Below are positions 1 through 10,866 of a DNA stretch of 64,000 nt, piece after piece. The position numbers were made by a program, and so were the translations under genes. Where the stretch lies: NCBI RefSeq assembly GCF_000745185.1, contig NZ_JQNJ01000001.1, forward strand, positions 767,501 to 831,500. Reading direction: 5' to 3'. The stretch comes from Muricauda sp. MAR_2010_75. GTDB taxonomy: Bacteria > Bacteroidota > Bacteroidia > Flavobacteriales > Flavobacteriaceae. Positions within the stretch are counted from its first letter, which is position 1; each line of letters begins with the position of its first letter. The notes below the pieces were generated by a model. That model was not told the origin of the DNA. It worked only from the letters and a program-made list of their open reading frames with translations, and ran no database searches.

Positions 1-117
1 TCTTCTTTGACTTCGCAATAAGCGGTAAAACCGCTTTCGCTCCGTCCCAATATGTCAATGAACTTGTGGCGGATCGCCACCGATGCAAAAAACATCGGCG
101 GACGACCTTTGCCCTTG
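1..117 (-). other. 16S-23S internal transcribed spacer, part beyond tRNA-Ala
   Basis: Read on the minus strand this is the stretch following tRNA-Ala in the rRNA operon. No gene is visible in it, and the 23S rRNA gene should begin beyond base 1. Two further spacer stretches (192-316 between the tRNAs, 391-496 between 16S and tRNA-Ile) also hold no gene. The 192-316 stretch carries the octamer CAGTTAAC twice around 203-226. Confidence 0.8.
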
Positions 118-191
118 TGGAGAATATCGGAGTCGAACCGATGACCTCCTGCGTGCAAGGCAGGCGCTCTAGCCAGCTGAGCTAATTCCCC
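118..191 (-). tRNA. tRNA-Ala (anticodon TGC)
   Basis: The reverse complement folds as a canonical tRNA. A 7-bp acceptor stem pairs GGGGAAT with ATTCTCC (one G-U pair), the T arm has GGTTCGACTCC, and the anticodon loop reads CTTGCAC, giving anticodon TGC (Ala). CCA is not encoded. It lies after tRNA-Ile in the spacer, the usual 16S-Ile-Ala-23S order. Confidence 0.96.
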
Positions 192-316
192 TTATCGGCT
201 GTCAGTTAACGGTTATCAGTTAACAGTACCACATAACGGTAACCCAACACCTAGAATTTCCTTGTTCCAATTTGCAATGAACCTCGTACTCCGCATTTGC
301 ACACTTCGTACCCCCG

Positions 317-390
317 TAGTCTCAGGCAGACTCGAACTGCCGACCTCTACATTATCAGTGTAGCGCTCTAACCAGCTGAGCTATGAGACT
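317..390 (-). tRNA. tRNA-Ile (anticodon GAT)
   Basis: The reverse complement has a perfect 7-bp acceptor stem (AGTCTCA with TGAGACT), a D arm AGCTCAGCTGGTTAGAGC, anticodon loop CTGATAA (anticodon GAT, Ile) and T arm GGTTCGAGTC-like sequence (here CAGTTCGAGTCTG). CCA is not encoded. It is the first tRNA downstream of 16S. Confidence 0.96.
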
Positions 391-496
391 GTCTTGGCCT
401 AAAACCACCAATATATCTATAACATATCGCAGACAGCGAAAAGAAAAAAACCACCCGATCGGGGACCGGGATAAGGCACCGGAACGCCTTCTCTAG

Positions 497-2020
<1,524 letters not shown>

Positions 2021-2215
2021 ACATCGTTAAATATCTCTAAAGCTATCCCGCTGCACAAATCCGCAATCCCGTGATCAAAATGGTTCTTCTCTCTAATTAC
2101 GCTGTCTATTGCAATATGTATATGAACTTCTTTCCTATCCTTCCCAGAAAAAAAATTGGCCACAATCGACCAAAATCCCCCCAGAAAACGCCCTGCCTTA
2201 TCAGCTAAGCGGGTG

Positions 2216-2247
2216 CAAATATAAGCAGGTTATTTTTTCTCCGCAAA
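2216..2247 (-). promoter_or_regulatory. rRNA operon promoter, Bacteroidota type, with UP-like tract
   Basis: On the minus strand TTTG (2247-2244) and TATATTTG (2223-2216) are separated by 20 nt, matching the Bacteroidota sigma-A pattern TTG-N(17-23)-TAnnTTTG. The -7 box is perfect. Directly upstream (2251-2290) the minus strand is A/T tract-rich, as expected for an UP-like element on an rRNA promoter. This leaves a 16S leader of roughly 190 nt. Nothing else was seen in 2021-2323. Confidence 0.8.
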
Positions 2248-2323
2248 TAGTTTCAGCTTATTTTTTTCTAAAAAAGGAGATAAAATTATAAGTGACTGTT
2301 TATCAAGCTTAATTTTATTCTTC

Positions 2324-4420
2324 CTATGAAAAGAAATTCCAAACCAATCCAAATCGGATCACAAAATCCCTGTAAGGATAGTTTGGGGCAGAATAATAAT
2401 TGGGCTCTGAAAAAATGGAATTTAAATGTTCCGCTTTTAGATAAATCCGAGTTTGCCTAACCTTGGCATTGATGAAAACATCGAGCAAGGGGTAGCCACC
2501 CAATTCTTCATTGTTTTGAATATAGAATTCTCCCAACAATGGATTATAGGCGTTCATGTTATAGGATGTAAAATATTTAAAATTGACACCGGTCTGCAAG
2601 AACATGGCCTTTTTAAAGACATCACTTGAAAAATACAGCGTGTTCCTAGTAACCAATTGTGGCACGTTAAGTACTTGGTTGTCTTGTGTGACATCTTGAT
2701 ACATAACAGTGTTCATCAAAGACCATTTGCGCCATTTAAACTCCTTTGTGTACTTTGCCCGTAAGTGATTTATGGTATTGGTTTCCTGAAAAGGCCTTAC
2801 AAAAGCGGTTTCTTGGGCAGCATCAATCTGTTCTTGGGTGGCTGTTGAAGCAAAATAGGTGTAATTATCAATTGCACTATACTCTGCATCTATCCGGCCA
2901 AGCCATTTTGAATTAAACCCAAACTTTATGGTTTGAACCTGCTGCTTTTCAAAAACATCAAAATTATACCAGTTAAAATTTCGATAATCACTTTGATACA
3001 ACAGATAATTGAAATCCGGCATCCGGGATGATATATGAATTCCTCCAAACACTGCGTTGTTATCGTTAATGTGATAATTGGCCATAGCATCCAGCCTGTT
3101 TCCCGTAAGGTCACCTGAAATGGTATAATTGATATTTCCTTCCAGATGCAATCGCCCTAAATTTTTGGAGTACCCTCCACCAACGGTTATCTCCTCACCT
3201 TCCAATTTATTTGGGATGGTTCCCTCATCAGTAATCAAAAGACTGTTGAAGTAATAATTATAGGAATATAATCCAACATTGCCTGTGACCTTACCCAATG
3301 TTCTGTTAGAGAATTCCACACTCCCTTTATTGAACATGGTCTTTAATCGTGCTCTATCCGCTATGGGGGTCAAAAAAGGGTCTTCACCAAAAGCATCGTT
3401 TTGTCTGTCCTGCCCAAAATCATAAAACTTGGTTTCATAGGTGAACTCATGACCAATGGCTAGTGAGGTTGGATTTTTATCTGTTGAATCCCTTTTGTGG
3501 TTCACCAATTTATATAGGTGGTCCAAATAATATCTCTTGCCCAGTATTCTATTGTTGGCATCTGTGTAGCGCACATCAATCTTGGAACGGTCTTCAAAGT
3601 CGGGCAAATCTCCTTCAAATTGTTCGCGGTCCAGCAAGCCTCCATTTTCCTGCCCCTCAATATCCTGTGCTGCAATGTGGGCACGGAGATTGTATCGGTC
3701 ATTTTGGGTGCTATAATTTAAGGTTGTACTGAAGTTTCCAGACTCTGCCTGTTCGTATCTGTATTTACCCAACGACCTAAATCCGTTATAACCAACGGAT
3801 AGATTAAGCCGTCTAGAAAGATTAAAGGTTAAAAGGGCATCCAAAAACTGTCCTTGCTCCATGGAGGTCTTGAACATCAACTCTGTCATGGGTGTTGGTA
3901 CATTATAATATTTAATGTCCTCCACCTCAAAATATCTGGCATGTTTGGCGGTTGCCCCAATGCGGGGGTAATATGGGTTTTGTGAAAATGTACGACCCAG
4001 CTCATTATAGGGTTGACCCATGTTGGCAAAGGGCATCAACTCAAAATCGTCCTCACGAATATAATTGTACTTGTATTCTTTTTGAATGGTAAGCGTAGTA
4101 TCCAAAAAAGTAGTGTCTCTGGCATGGGAAACTATCTTGTAATCCCTGATGGAAACAGAATCTACCTGTTTGGCCTGCTTGGTATTTTTTATAAACTTTC
4201 GTTTAGCCAAGGCAGTGGAATCTGTCATAAGGGAGTCCTTTTTCTTGGTCTTTACGGAATCCATTGCCACAACCTTTAGGGAATCAATTTCCTTTACTTT
4301 AAGGGAGTCAAGCACCTTAACCTTCATTGAATCCACTTCTTTCTGGGGAGGCAAAGAGTCTTGTTGTGCAAATAAAAATTGACCCAGCAAAAAGAGCAGG
4401 GCAAACAGTATCAATCTCAT
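2324..4420 (-). CDS. putative outer-membrane porin (Porin_10 type)
   Basis: A 698-residue protein, likely a surface beta-barrel. The N-terminus from the chosen ATG (MRLILFALLFLLGQFLFAQ) is a clean signal peptide; a longer frame starting at 4441 adds seven residues before it and is less likely. Residues about 25-70 form a charged low-complexity stretch repeating DSLKVK-like units, which I read as a periplasmic spacer. The rest alternates Tyr/Phe-rich strands such as GYNGFRSLGKYRYE and ends in an aromatic residue (WNFFS), typical of an outer-membrane barrel. The layout resembles the Bacteroidota Porin_10 family; substrate unknown. It is divergent from rnhB and sits upstream of the rRNA promoter in the same direction. 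Confidence 0.8.
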   Translation of the reverse strand: MRLILFALLFLLGQFLFAQQDSLPPQKEVDSMKVKVLDSLKVKEIDSLKVVAMDSVKTKKKDSLMTDSTALAKRKFIKNTKQAKQVDSVSIRDYKIVSHARDTTFLDTTLTIQKEYKYNYIREDDFELMPFANMGQPYNELGRTFSQNPYYPRIGATAKHARYFEVEDIKYYNVPTPMTELMFKTSMEQGQFLDALLTFNLSRRLNLSVGYNGFRSLGKYRYEQAESGNFSTTLNYSTQNDRYNLRAHIAAQDIEGQENGGLLDREQFEGDLPDFEDRSKIDVRYTDANNRILGKRYYLDHLYKLVNHKRDSTDKNPTSLAIGHEFTYETKFYDFGQDRQNDAFGEDPFLTPIADRARLKTMFNKGSVEFSNRTLGKVTGNVGLYSYNYYFNSLLITDEGTIPNKLEGEEITVGGGYSKNLGRLHLEGNINYTISGDLTGNRLDAMANYHINDNNAVFGGIHISSRMPDFNYLLYQSDYRNFNWYNFDVFEKQQVQTIKFGFNSKWLGRIDAEYSAIDNYTYFASTATQEQIDAAQETAFVRPFQETNTINHLRAKYTKEFKWRKWSLMNTVMYQDVTQDNQVLNVPQLVTRNTLYFSSDVFKKAMFLQTGVNFKYFTSYNMNAYNPLLGEFYIQNNEELGGYPLLDVFINAKVRQTRIYLKAEHLNSIFSEPNYYSAPNYPYRDFVIRFGLVWNFFS

Positions 4421-4522
4421 TCCATGGTATTGCTGCGGCAAAGGTATAAGTTTTGTTTCTAAACAAATGTGAAAAGTTTGCCAGTAAAAAGCTAACCAAA
4501 TTTTGGAAATCCAATCCCATAT

Positions 4523-4553
4523 TTGGCCTTCAACAAAGCAGGCATTATCTTTC
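4523..4553 (+). promoter_or_regulatory. likely rnhB promoter
   Basis: TTG at 4523-4525 and TATCTTTC at 4546-4553, separated by 20 nt. This matches the Bacteroidota promoter pattern with one mismatch in the last base of the -7 box. Transcription would start near 4560, giving a leader of about 10 nt before the ATG at 4569, which supports that start over the upstream in-frame ATG at 4503. Confidence 0.55.
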
Positions 4554-4568
4554 AGTCTACAAAGAAAT

Positions 4569-5165
4569 ATGCTAAAGAACCTTTATAAATATCCCAATGA
4601 AGCCGGAACTGATGAAGCCGGCAGGGGCTGCTTGGCAGGACCGGTTACTGCGGCAGCCATTATCCTTCCTGAAGGTTTTACGAATGACATTTTAAACGAT
4701 TCCAAACAGCTATCGGAAATTAAACGCGAAGGCTTACGGCCCATTTTGGAACAAGAGGCGGTTTGTTTTTCTGTTTGTCATGTCTTTCAGGATGAAATTG
4801 ATGAGATCAATATTTTGAACGCTTCTTTTTTGGCCATGCATCGTGCTTTGGATGCAATGAAACAGGTCCCCAGTTTTATTTTGGTGGATGGGAATCGCTT
4901 TAAACCCTATCCTTCCATTGCCCATGAATGCATTGTTAAAGGTGATGGCAAGTATATGAGCATTGCGGCCGCTTCTATTTTGGCGAAGACGTACCGTGAT
5001 GAGTACATGGCCACCATCCACGAGGAATTCCCCATGTACAACTGGAAAAAAAACAAAGGATACCCCACCAAGGAGCACCGAGAAGCCATTAAGGAATTCG
5101 GGCTGACCAAATACCATAGAAAAAGCTTCCGGCAGCTGCCGGAACAGTTAACATTGGATATTTAA
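4569..5165 (+). CDS. rnhB: ribonuclease HII
   Basis: A 198-residue cytoplasmic endonuclease that nicks RNA-DNA hybrids at ribonucleotides during replication and repair. Family motifs in order: [14 protein letters not shown] (catalytic Asp-Glu) near residue 13, NDSKQLS near 45, LVDGNRF (third acidic residue) near 105, and [21 protein letters not shown] near 125. The length fits the family. The ATG at 4569 is chosen because translation then starts just ahead of the first motif and close to a good promoter; an in-frame ATG at 4503 would add an atypical extension. The following lipoprotein gene begins 29 nt downstream. Confidence 0.96.
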   Translation: MLKNLYKYPNEAGTDEAGRGCLAGPVTAAAIILPEGFTNDILNDSKQLSEIKREGLRPILEQEAVCFSVCHVFQDEIDEINILNASFLAMHRALDAMKQVPSFILVDGNRFKPYPSIAHECIVKGDGKYMSIAAASILAKTYRDEYMATIHEEFPMYNWKKNKGYPTKEHREAIKEFGLTKYHRKSFRQLPEQLTLDI

Positions 5166-5171
5166 AAATTC

Positions 5172-5179
5172 TAACTTTG
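5172..5179 (+). promoter_or_regulatory. -7 box TAACTTTG upstream of the lipoprotein at 5195
   Basis: A perfect TAnnTTTG box lies just after the rnhB stop. The nearest TTG upstream (5154-5156) is only 15 nt away, shorter than usual, so the -33 element is uncertain. It favours ATG 5195 over ATG 5177, which falls inside the box. Confidence 0.45.
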
Positions 5180-5194
5180 TGTCAAACTTCAACC

Positions 5195-7648
5195 ATGAGA
5201 TATAAGGTACTGTTCTGTTTGCTTGCCCTTTTTATCCTTTCCTGCGAAACCGAGGTCAAGACCAAAAATTCCTTACTGGACCACCTACCCCCCAATCCTG
5301 CACTGGTCATAAAGATCACCAATCTGTCCAATTTTAAAAGCGAGCTCAAGAACAACGCATTTATCTCCAAAACAAAAAGCTTCCCAGTATACAAAACAGT
5401 TTTGGAAAAGTTGGACAATTTGAGCCATCTTTCCACAGAGGCCACCTGTCTTTTGGCACTTTACGAAGTAGGTAAGGGCAATTATGATTTTATTCTTATT
5501 GCCGAAAAAAATCCAGCCATTTTTAATGTGGACGAGGTGAGCAACAAAACTGTGGAAACCCTACAATACGAAGGCACCAATATTACCAAATACACTTTGG
5601 ATGAACATGAGGTCTTTCAAATGCCAAACGATGCGGAAATTATATTGAGTTCTTCCATGCTGTTGATGGAAAACATGGTACGGGCCAAAGGAAGTAATCC
5701 CGTGAACCCAACTTTGGAAAAACTGTATGAGACCACGGCACCCAATAAATCCGGAACTATTTTTATGAACCTAAGCGAAAATGCATCGCTGCTTTCATTA
5801 AAAGAAGAGGAGGATTCCAAAAAACCCTTTTCTGAATGGATTTCTTTGGATTTTACGGCCAATTCCGATGAAGTAAGCTTGAACGGAATTGCGATGGCCC
5901 CGGATTCCACCAAAAATTTTATCAACCTGTTCAAAGGAACCTCGCCTTTGACCAACAAGACACCTGCACTTGCCCCATTGACAGCGCAGGCCGTGATTTC
6001 TTTTACGTTTGATGATTATCAGGTCTTTGCCAAAAACCAAAATACCTACCTAGATCGGGTAAAACCTGTGGATTCTCTTTTTAATACCATTGAGGAAGTG
6101 GGCATTATTTATTTGAACAACCAAAAGGTGGTCTTGCTCAATTCCTACGGAACGGACAGCCTGTTTGAATTTTTGGATGGCAGCAAAGCCTCCTCCGAAA
6201 ACTATCAAGGCAGTGAAATCATGGAGTTACAAAACAAAGATTTCTTAACTGAGGGATTTGCCCCATTGGTCGCCGATTTTGAGTCGAACTTTTGCACCAT
6301 CTTGGAGAACAGCTTTGTTTTTTCCGAGAACAAAGAATCGCTTCAAACCATCATCAGCAACCATAATGGTACGTCTTCATTCAGCAATGCACCACTTTAC
6401 CAAACGGCTAAGGCTCCTTTGGCCAACGAATCAAGTGTGTTGTTTGTTTCCAATGCTTCAGGAATTGAACTTTTTGCCGAACAAGATTTGGCTCCCGACC
6501 TTTTTGAATCCATCAAAGAAGCAGATTTGGAGGATTACACCTTCGCTGGACAAGTGGTAGGCGATTTGGATTTTGCCCATTTGAATATGTTGGTCTCCAA
6601 AATTGAAAAAACGGTTGAGACGAACACGGTAACCCCACTTTTTACCCTGGAACTGGATACCGACTTGGCTATTGACCCCCAGTTTGTAAAAAACCACAGG
6701 ACCAACAAACAGGAAATTGTAGTGCAAGACCAAAATAATGTGCTCTACCTAATTTCCACTGAAGGCAAGGTCTTATGGACCAAACAACTGGATGGACGCA
6801 TTCAACCGCCCATTCAGCAGGTGGACATTTATAAAAATGGCAGACTTCAATTGGCATTTACTACGAATGACCAGTTTATGATCATTGACCGAAACGGGGA
6901 TGATGTCCCTCCTTTTAAAATTGACTTTGAGGGGGGCAACCTTAACCCATTGGCTGTTTTTGATTACGATGGCAGCAAGGATTATCGCTTTTTAGTCACG
7001 CAAGGGCGAAAAATCTATATGTACAACAACAAGGGTAAAATTGTGAGTGGATTCAAATACACCGATGCGGCCAGTAACATATTGGGCATTCCCAAACACT
7101 TTAGGGTAGGAAACCGGGACTATTTAGTGTTTAAATTGGAAGACAATACCATCAAAATAATGCATCGGGTGGGAACGGACCGAATCAAAGTCCCTGAAAA
7201 AATTGATTTCTCCACCAATGAGGTTTTCCTATATAAAAACAAGATTACAGTGACCAACAAAACAGGGGTTTTACACCAGATTGATACCAATGGAAAGCTT
7301 ACTGCCACCAATTTTAACCTCAACAAAGACCATGGCATGTATGCTACGAGCAACACCTTGGTCCTCATGGATGACAATGTCCTAAGCATAAAAGGCAGAA
7401 AAGTGGAACTGGACCTGGGTGTCTACTCCAAACCCAAGATTTTTTACATCTACGATAAAATATATGTAAGTGTCACGGACATCCAAAACCAAAAAATCTA
7501 TCTCTACGACAGCCAAGCGGAACCTATTCCCAATTTTCCGGTCTATGGAAGCTCGCTCATTGATCTTACCGATATGGACAACGACAGAAAATTGGAGTTG
7601 GTGGCCAAGGATCAGGACAATTCCCTTATTGTTTACAAAATGAATTAA
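5195..7648 (+). CDS. large lipoprotein with beta-propeller-like C-terminal region
   Basis: An 817-residue protein not recognised as a named family. The N-terminus MRYKVLFCLLALFILSC is a lipoprotein signal with Cys18 as lipid anchor, so the protein is likely envelope-bound. Residues about 20-480 look globular. From about 490 onward there are repeated short beta-rich units such as VVQDQNNVLYLISTEGKVLW, TTNDQFMIIDRNGD and TQGRKIYMYNNKGK, which resemble PQQ/WD-type propeller blades. The end (DLTDMDNDRKLELVAKD) resembles a calcium-type DxDxD loop. It follows rnhB by 29 nt with its own -7 box, so it may be transcribed both alone and with rnhB. Confidence 0.8.
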   Translation: MRYKVLFCLLALFILSCETEVKTKNSLLDHLPPNPALVIKITNLSNFKSELKNNAFISKTKSFPVYKTVLEKLDNLSHLSTEATCLLALYEVGKGNYDFILIAEKNPAIFNVDEVSNKTVETLQYEGTNITKYTLDEHEVFQMPNDAEIILSSSMLLMENMVRAKGSNPVNPTLEKLYETTAPNKSGTIFMNLSENASLLSLKEEEDSKKPFSEWISLDFTANSDEVSLNGIAMAPDSTKNFINLFKGTSPLTNKTPALAPLTAQAVISFTFDDYQVFAKNQNTYLDRVKPVDSLFNTIEEVGIIYLNNQKVVLLNSYGTDSLFEFLDGSKASSENYQGSEIMELQNKDFLTEGFAPLVADFESNFCTILENSFVFSENKESLQTIISNHNGTSSFSNAPLYQTAKAPLANESSVLFVSNASGIELFAEQDLAPDLFESIKEADLEDYTFAGQVVGDLDFAHLNMLVSKIEKTVETNTVTPLFTLELDTDLAIDPQFVKNHRTNKQEIVVQDQNNVLYLISTEGKVLWTKQLDGRIQPPIQQVDIYKNGRLQLAFTTNDQFMIIDRNGDDVPPFKIDFEGGNLNPLAVFDYDGSKDYRFLVTQGRKIYMYNNKGKIVSGFKYTDAASNILGIPKHFRVGNRDYLVFKLEDNTIKIMHRVGTDRIKVPEKIDFSTNEVFLYKNKITVTNKTGVLHQIDTNGKLTATNFNLNKDHGMYATSNTLVLMDDNVLSIKGRKVELDLGVYSKPKIFYIYDKIYVSVTDIQNQKIYLYDSQAEPIPNFPVYGSSLIDLTDMDNDRKLELVAKDQDNSLIVYKMN

Positions 7649-7772
7649 GGGTTTCTTTGCTGCGGCTTATACAATGGTTTAAACGAGTTACACATTTTTA
7701 GTGATAGCTAGGGTGGGGTTTTAGTAATTTGGATGGAATTGCTTTTAAAAACCACGACTAAAGTACACTATA

Positions 7773-9095
7773 ATGAAAACCTCAAGTAAAACCATCATCA
7801 GTTTGGTCATTGTCCTGATGGTTGGTTCCAACATGAATGCCCAATTCTTTAAAAAATTGGCCAAAAAGGCCGAAAAAGCTGCAGAGCGTACTGTTGAAAG
7901 ACGGGTTGAAAGAGAAACCAGTGAAAAAACAGACCAAGCACTGGACAGTATTTTGGAACCCGGTTCCGGAGGAAAACAAACCCCTGATGTTGGTGATCAA
8001 GGAGGCAACACACCTTCCAATACCGGTAATAGCCCAAGTAGCAATAAAACCACTGCAACCTCAGGAAGTTCTGGTGAAAAATCAATCGCCATTTACAGCA
8101 AGTTTGATTATGTTCCCGGAGACAAACTCCTGTTCTTTGATGACTATGCCAACGATTTTATTGGTGATTTTCCCTCTAAATGGAATACAAACGGAAGTGG
8201 TGAGGTGGTTACAATTGGGGATTCCCCACAACGATGGATGGAACTGTTACCAGGACATAAAATCTATTACATACCCAAAGTACCCAGCCTTCCGACAGAT
8301 TACACTATAGAATTTGATTTGTTGACCTATGGAATGGACGACAAAACTTCCTCCTATGCAGTTATTGAGGTTTCCCTAAGCGATGATGAAAATTTTGAGG
8401 CAGGACTTCACTATGCCAGGGCTTCGATTCCTGTAGGGCAGTATGGCGCTTTTGGTATCCGTGCCAAAAACCATATCCACGGACAAGGTTCCATCATCAA
8501 TAGCGAGGTGCAGTCCGATATCAGGCAAGCTGTGCTCAATCAACCTCATATTTCCATTGCGGTGAACAATTCACGTTTTAGGCTCTGGGTAAACGAAGAA
8601 AAGTATGTGGACATCCCTCAAATGGTCCCTGAAAATAAATTGACCACCCTTAAGTTTAAAGTGAACGGTCTTAAAGATGGGAAAGAAAAAATCTTCATTT
8701 CCAACCTTAAAGTGGCCGAAGGGGGTGTTGACCTTAGACGAAAACTACTTACCGAAGGAAAGGTTTCCACCAACGGGATTCTTTTTGATGTAGGTTCGGC
8801 GAACATTCAGCCCCAATCCATGGGCATCATCCGGCAAATATCGCAGGTGCTTCAGCAGGAGGCTTCCATGAAACTCAAGATTGTGGGACATACGGATGCG
8901 GACGGTTCCGTAGAAAGCAATCGTAAACTTTCCAAAGACCGTGCAGAATCCGTAAAGAATGCCTTGGTTTCAATTTACGGCGTTTCCTCAGATCGTTTGA
9001 TTTCCGAAGGAAAAGGGGAAAGCGAACCTGTTGGCGACAACAACACCCCAGATGGCAAAGCGCAAAACCGAAGAGTTGAATTTATAAAACAATAA
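7773..9095 (+). CDS. OmpA family protein
   Basis: 440 residues. The signal peptide ends at about residue 23 (GSNMNAQ). A basic/acidic helical stretch follows (FKKLAKKAEKAAERTVERR), then a Ser/Gly/Thr-rich linker to about residue 105. Residues 115-320 look like a beta-sandwich (LamG-like). The C-terminal 110 residues are an OmpA domain: VGHTDADGS near 370, then a conserved Arg in KLSKDRAESV and NRRVEF at the end, the residues that bind peptidoglycan diaminopimelate. The probable role is anchoring the envelope to peptidoglycan. The next gene starts 17 nt downstream, so the two are probably cotranscribed. Confidence 0.88.
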   Translation: MKTSSKTIISLVIVLMVGSNMNAQFFKKLAKKAEKAAERTVERRVERETSEKTDQALDSILEPGSGGKQTPDVGDQGGNTPSNTGNSPSSNKTTATSGSSGEKSIAIYSKFDYVPGDKLLFFDDYANDFIGDFPSKWNTNGSGEVVTIGDSPQRWMELLPGHKIYYIPKVPSLPTDYTIEFDLLTYGMDDKTSSYAVIEVSLSDDENFEAGLHYARASIPVGQYGAFGIRAKNHIHGQGSIINSEVQSDIRQAVLNQPHISIAVNNSRFRLWVNEEKYVDIPQMVPENKLTTLKFKVNGLKDGKEKIFISNLKVAEGGVDLRRKLLTEGKVSTNGILFDVGSANIQPQSMGIIRQISQVLQQEASMKLKIVGHTDADGSVESNRKLSKDRAESVKNALVSIYGVSSDRLISEGKGESEPVGDNNTPDGKAQNRRVEFIKQ

Positions 9096-9112
9096 CACTA
9101 TACTTACTACAC

Positions 9113-9805
9113 ATGAGACACTATTTTCTTTTACTGACCGCCCTTATTTTTTGCCTCAACACCGCATCGGCCCAAACCAGCTGCAGTGCATACTACCCCA
9201 TGGTGGATGGGGCCAGCTTTCAATACACCAACTATGACAGAAAAGGCAGGGAAGATGGCAAACTCAGTTATAAAGTGACCAATGTAAATGGGTCCGGTGA
9301 CAATATTTCCGCTACCATGGTCATGGATATGGAGGACAAAAAAGGCAATACCTATTCGTCTGAATATGACATTACCTGCAATGGCAATGTGGTGAAGGTT
9401 GATTTTAAATCCTTGATGAACGAACAGATGTTGGCCCAAATGGGCGATGTTGAAATGGACATTTCTGGAACCGATGTGGAATGGCCCAACAATTTGGGTG
9501 TGGGTCAAGAACTCCCGGATGGAAACGTAAACGTGAAAATGAAAATGGGTGGGATGATGAACATGGACATGAACGTGGAGACCATCAATCGAAAAGTGGA
9601 AAAAAAGGAGAGTGTGACCACCCCAGCGGGTACGTTTGACTGCTATGTGATCTATAGCGAAACAAAGAGCAAAATGATGATGGCCAACCAAACCTATCCA
9701 TCCCGCGTATGGCTAGCCGAGGGAATAGGTATGATAAAACAGGAATCCTACAACAAAAAAGGAGATTTAATGGCCAGCTCGGTATTGACGCAGTTCAGTA
9801 AATAA
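9113..9805 (+). CDS. secreted TapB/DUF3108-like protein
   Basis: 230 residues with signal peptide MRHYFLLLTALIFCLNTASAQ. The mature part begins with CSAYYPMVDGASFQYTNYD, then shows paired beta strands and a PAGTFDCYVIYS motif followed by TYPSRVWLAEGIGMIKQESY. This order (thresholded start, PAGTF-C, WxAxGvGxVK) is typical of the TapB/DUF3108-like group of periplasmic beta-barrel-like proteins, whose function is poorly defined. Residues 130-165 are Met-rich (KMKMGGMMNMDMN). It lies 17 nt after the OmpA-family gene and ends before a strong terminator. Confidence 0.75.
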   Translation: MRHYFLLLTALIFCLNTASAQTSCSAYYPMVDGASFQYTNYDRKGREDGKLSYKVTNVNGSGDNISATMVMDMEDKKGNTYSSEYDITCNGNVVKVDFKSLMNEQMLAQMGDVEMDISGTDVEWPNNLGVGQELPDGNVNVKMKMGGMMNMDMNVETINRKVEKKESVTTPAGTFDCYVIYSETKSKMMMANQTYPSRVWLAEGIGMIKQESYNKKGDLMASSVLTQFSK

Positions 9806-9828
9806 GCACTAATCCTATTAATAAAATA

Positions 9829-9858
9829 AAAAAACCGGGGCATGGCCCTCGGTTTTTT
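9829..9858. terminator. bidirectional intrinsic terminator
   Basis: AAAAAACCGGGG, loop CATGG, then CCCTCGGTTTTTT forms a stem flanked by an A-run and a T-run, so it can end both the plus-strand gene (stop 9805) and the convergent minus-strand gene (stop 9870). Confidence 0.85.
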
Positions 9859-9869
9859 ATTTCTAGTGG

Positions 9870-10691
9870 TCAAAACCCTTCAATCCCATCCTGGCCTTCT
9901 TGCCAATAGGAAGTTCGGTGCCATTTGTTCTTAAAATAGAGCGCGATGATTGATCGGGTGTATGATTCGTTTTCATCACCCTCGGAAGCCCAATCATCCT
10001 GAGTGATTTCGCGAAGCATGACAATCTCATCCTGACCATCTGCATTAAAATCGATTCCCGTGATGTGTCGCGTCCCCGAAAAACCATCTGACCCAAAAAG
10101 AACGGTGTCTTTATGGATTTTAGTGGTCTCTAGGTCGACACGCTCCAAAAAACCGGAGGTCACCAGTAACAAAGGGGAATTTACATCAAACTGATTTTTT
10201 TGTTGATACACAATGGGCACCCAACTTTGGTCCGGAACATCTAATTCCCCGTAGGGATAAAAGGTTCGGTATTTGATTCCAACCAAGGAATCCAAAGAAA
10301 ATTGAGCCAGTTTTTCATCATGAATGGCTAAAACCGTAAGGGGCTTGCTCAAGATGATGGTCTGGATTTGCTTCCCAAAGCGATTCTCCCAATACTCAGG
10401 GCTTGCAAAAGGTTCAGTTTGGGTTTGGATTTTGATATCATCCAGTTCCAGAAAATAATTCAGCTCATTCTTATTGAGGATAATTTTATTAGTGCCCTGA
10501 GTGGACTTTGGAAGGATATGCTCCCACAATCCATCACTGAGACAGGAAATAGAGGATGAATCCATTTCCCATCGCTCTATAACATCCTTGGCAATGGCAT
10601 CAAGTTTTAATAGCTTCTCAAAACTCTCTTGTTGGGCAAAACCTATGTGGATATAGCCAAAAAGTATCATTAAAATCAATACACTTTTCAT
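9870..10691 (-). CDS. secreted hypothetical protein
   Basis: 273 residues with signal peptide MKSVLILMILFGYIHIGFAQ. I do not recognise a family. The C-terminal half contains GIDFNADGQDEIVMLRE, resembling the single FG-GAP/VCBS-like loop (DxNxDGxDE) seen in proteins that compare a stored state with a computed one. The middle has IQTIILSKPLTVLAIHDEK, a beta-rich stretch. It is monocistronic by spacing: 175 bp without a gene lies on its 5' side and a terminator on its 3' side. Confidence 0.7.
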   Translation of the reverse strand: MKSVLILMILFGYIHIGFAQQESFEKLLKLDAIAKDVIERWEMDSSSISCLSDGLWEHILPKSTQGTNKIILNKNELNYFLELDDIKIQTQTEPFASPEYWENRFGKQIQTIILSKPLTVLAIHDEKLAQFSLDSLVGIKYRTFYPYGELDVPDQSWVPIVYQQKNQFDVNSPLLLVTSGFLERVDLETTKIHKDTVLFGSDGFSGTRHITGIDFNADGQDEIVMLREITQDDWASEGDENESYTRSIIALYFKNKWHRTSYWQEGQDGIEGF

Positions 10692-10866
10692 GTTTCACTT
10701 TTTTGATGTATCCCATGAAGTTAGCAGTGCTTGTATCAGCGAATGAGGCTCAATTGATAGATGAAGGGTTTAAATTGATGAATATATTAATCCCCAACCT
10801 CTGTTTATTTAGGTTGATGGATGGCAGAAAAAATGAGAACAGTATGGACAGGCGCAACCTCCATTA

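Noticed and set aside
9131-9691. A long His-rich open frame on the minus strand
   Set aside because: It is the antisense of the TapB-like gene, with composition set by that gene's Met/Asp-rich codons.
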